Source: an uncultured Devosia sp.
GTDB taxonomy: Bacteria > Pseudomonadota > Alphaproteobacteria > Rhizobiales > Devosiaceae
DNA length: 6,873 nt
Assembly (NCBI GenBank): GCA_934553185.1
Contig: CAKTFF010000110.1
Location: 1-6,873 of the forward strand
Reading direction: 5' to 3'
Below, piece by piece: positions 6,207 through 6,873 of this stretch. Numbering within the stretch: the stretch's first letter is position 1; each line of letters opens with the position of its first letter. A program made the translations under genes and the position numbers. The notes beneath the pieces are model-generated. The model was not told the DNA's origin, ran no database searches, and saw nothing but the letters and a program-made list of their open reading frames with translations.

Positions 6207-6873
6207 ATGGACCTCGTCGTGATCCTGGGCGATCAGCTGACGCATGACATCTCGTCGCTCAAGGCGACCACGCAAGGCGATGCCGTGGTGTTGATGGCCG
6301 AGGTGGGCACCGAGACCAGCTATGCCTGGCACCACAAGCAGAAGCTGGTGCTGGTGCTTTCGGCCATGCGGCACTTCGCCGAGGAGCTGCGCGCGCTGGG
6401 CTGGACGGTGGATTATGTGCAATTGGAGGATGAGGGCAATACGCAGAGCCTTGATGGCGAAGTGGCGCGCGCCGTGGCGCGGCACAGGCCGGAGCGGATC
6501 ATCACCACCGAAGCCGCCGAATGGCGCGTGCGTGGCTTTCAGCAGGGCTGGAGCGCGCTTGGTCCCTGCCCCGTCACGGTGCTTGAAGACGATCGCTTTA
6601 TCGCCAGTCATGCGCAGTTCGCCCATTGGGCCAAGGGGCAGCGCGAATGGGTGATGGAGTTCTTTTACCGCGACATGCGGCGCCGTACCGGCTTGCTGAT
6701 GGATGGGAGCGGTGAGCCGCTGGGCGGGCGCTGGAACTTTGATACCGAGAACCGCAAGCCGGCCAAGCCCGACCTCTTCATGCCCCGCCCTCTTCGCTTC
6801 CCGCCCGATGATGTGACGCGCGCGGTGATGGCTCTGGTCGCCGAGCGCTTCCCAAACAATCCGGGGCGCATGG
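6207..6873 (+). CDS. phrB: Cryptochrome/photolyase family protein, bacterial FeS (6-4) type, N-terminal part
   Basis: The open frame from ATG 6207 continues past the window's end, giving 222 residues with no stop. ATG is preceded by GGAG at 6197-6200. The start V-V-I-L-G-D-Q-L (3-11 region), the H-H-K-Q-K and S-A-M-R-H-F-A-E-E-L stretches (42-61), E-W-R-V-R (105-109), M-E-F-F-Y-R-x-M-R-R-R-T-G-L-L-M (150-165) and G-G-R-W-N-F-D-x-E-N-R (173-183) match the photolyase-related family that includes Agrobacterium PhrB and Rhodobacter CryB. These are FAD proteins with a 4Fe-4S cluster and a lumazine-type antenna; PhrB repairs (6-4) pyrimidine photoproducts using light. The visible part is the alpha/beta antenna domain and the start of the linker. 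The FAD pocket and the four cluster cysteines would lie beyond the window, so catalytic competence cannot be judged. No full promoter fits between the terminator and the start codon. Confidence 0.9.
   Translation, partial: MDLVVILGDQLTHDISSLKATTQGDAVVLMAEVGTETSYAWHHKQKLVLVLSAMRHFAEELRALGWTVDYVQLEDEGNTQSLDGEVARAVARHRPERIITTEAAEWRVRGFQQGWSALGPCPVTVLEDDRFIASHAQFAHWAKGQREWVMEFFYRDMRRRTGLLMDGSGEPLGGRWNFDTENRKPAKPDLFMPRPLRFPPDDVTRAVMALVAERFPNNPGRM

Overview
This window carries a chromosomal housekeeping gene cluster of an alphaproteobacterium, most likely in the order Hyphomicrobiales (rhizobia, Devosia and relatives). The placement rests on four things: high GC with strong G/C third-position preference; the order trmB, rimP, nusA, ylxR-type gene, infB; a single protein that joins the YlxR and L7Ae-type domains; and a promoter matching the rhizobial CTTGAC-N17-CTATAT form. 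The IF2 N-terminus and the photolyase also resemble rhizobial/Devosia-type proteins as I remember them, but the genus is a guess without a database search. All genes are on the + strand.

Layout. Bases 1-165 are the 3' end of trmB (tRNA m7G46 methyltransferase). Bases 166-284 are a regulatory gap with a good promoter (182-210), then almost at once an intrinsic-terminator-like hairpin with a T6 run (238-268), then the rimP ribosome binding site. The operon follows: rimP (285-938), nusA (939-2540), a YlxR/L7Ae two-domain RNA-binding protein (2566-3267) and infB (3260-6124). The genes are packed closely: rimP stops where nusA starts, and the ylxR-type gene overlaps infB by 8 bases. A strong intrinsic terminator (6148-6180) closes the operon. 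A cryptochrome/photolyase family gene of the bacterial FeS (6-4) type starts at 6207 and runs off the window's end.

How the genes fit together. RimP matures the 30S subunit, IF2 brings initiator tRNA to it, NusA sets RNA polymerase pausing, termination and antitermination (including on rRNA operons), and the YlxR/L7Ae protein is an RNA-binding accessory. The operon therefore ties transcription elongation to ribosome assembly and translation initiation. A terminator in the leader, just ahead of the gene for a termination factor, suggests feedback attenuation by NusA; this is an inference. The photolyase is functionally unrelated and sits where rbfA is commonly found after infB.

I see no mobile element, CRISPR array, rRNA or tRNA gene, or obviously new defence or biosynthetic system. 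The most interesting points are the leader attenuator with a boxA-like stretch, and the photolyase gene at the infB 3' junction.
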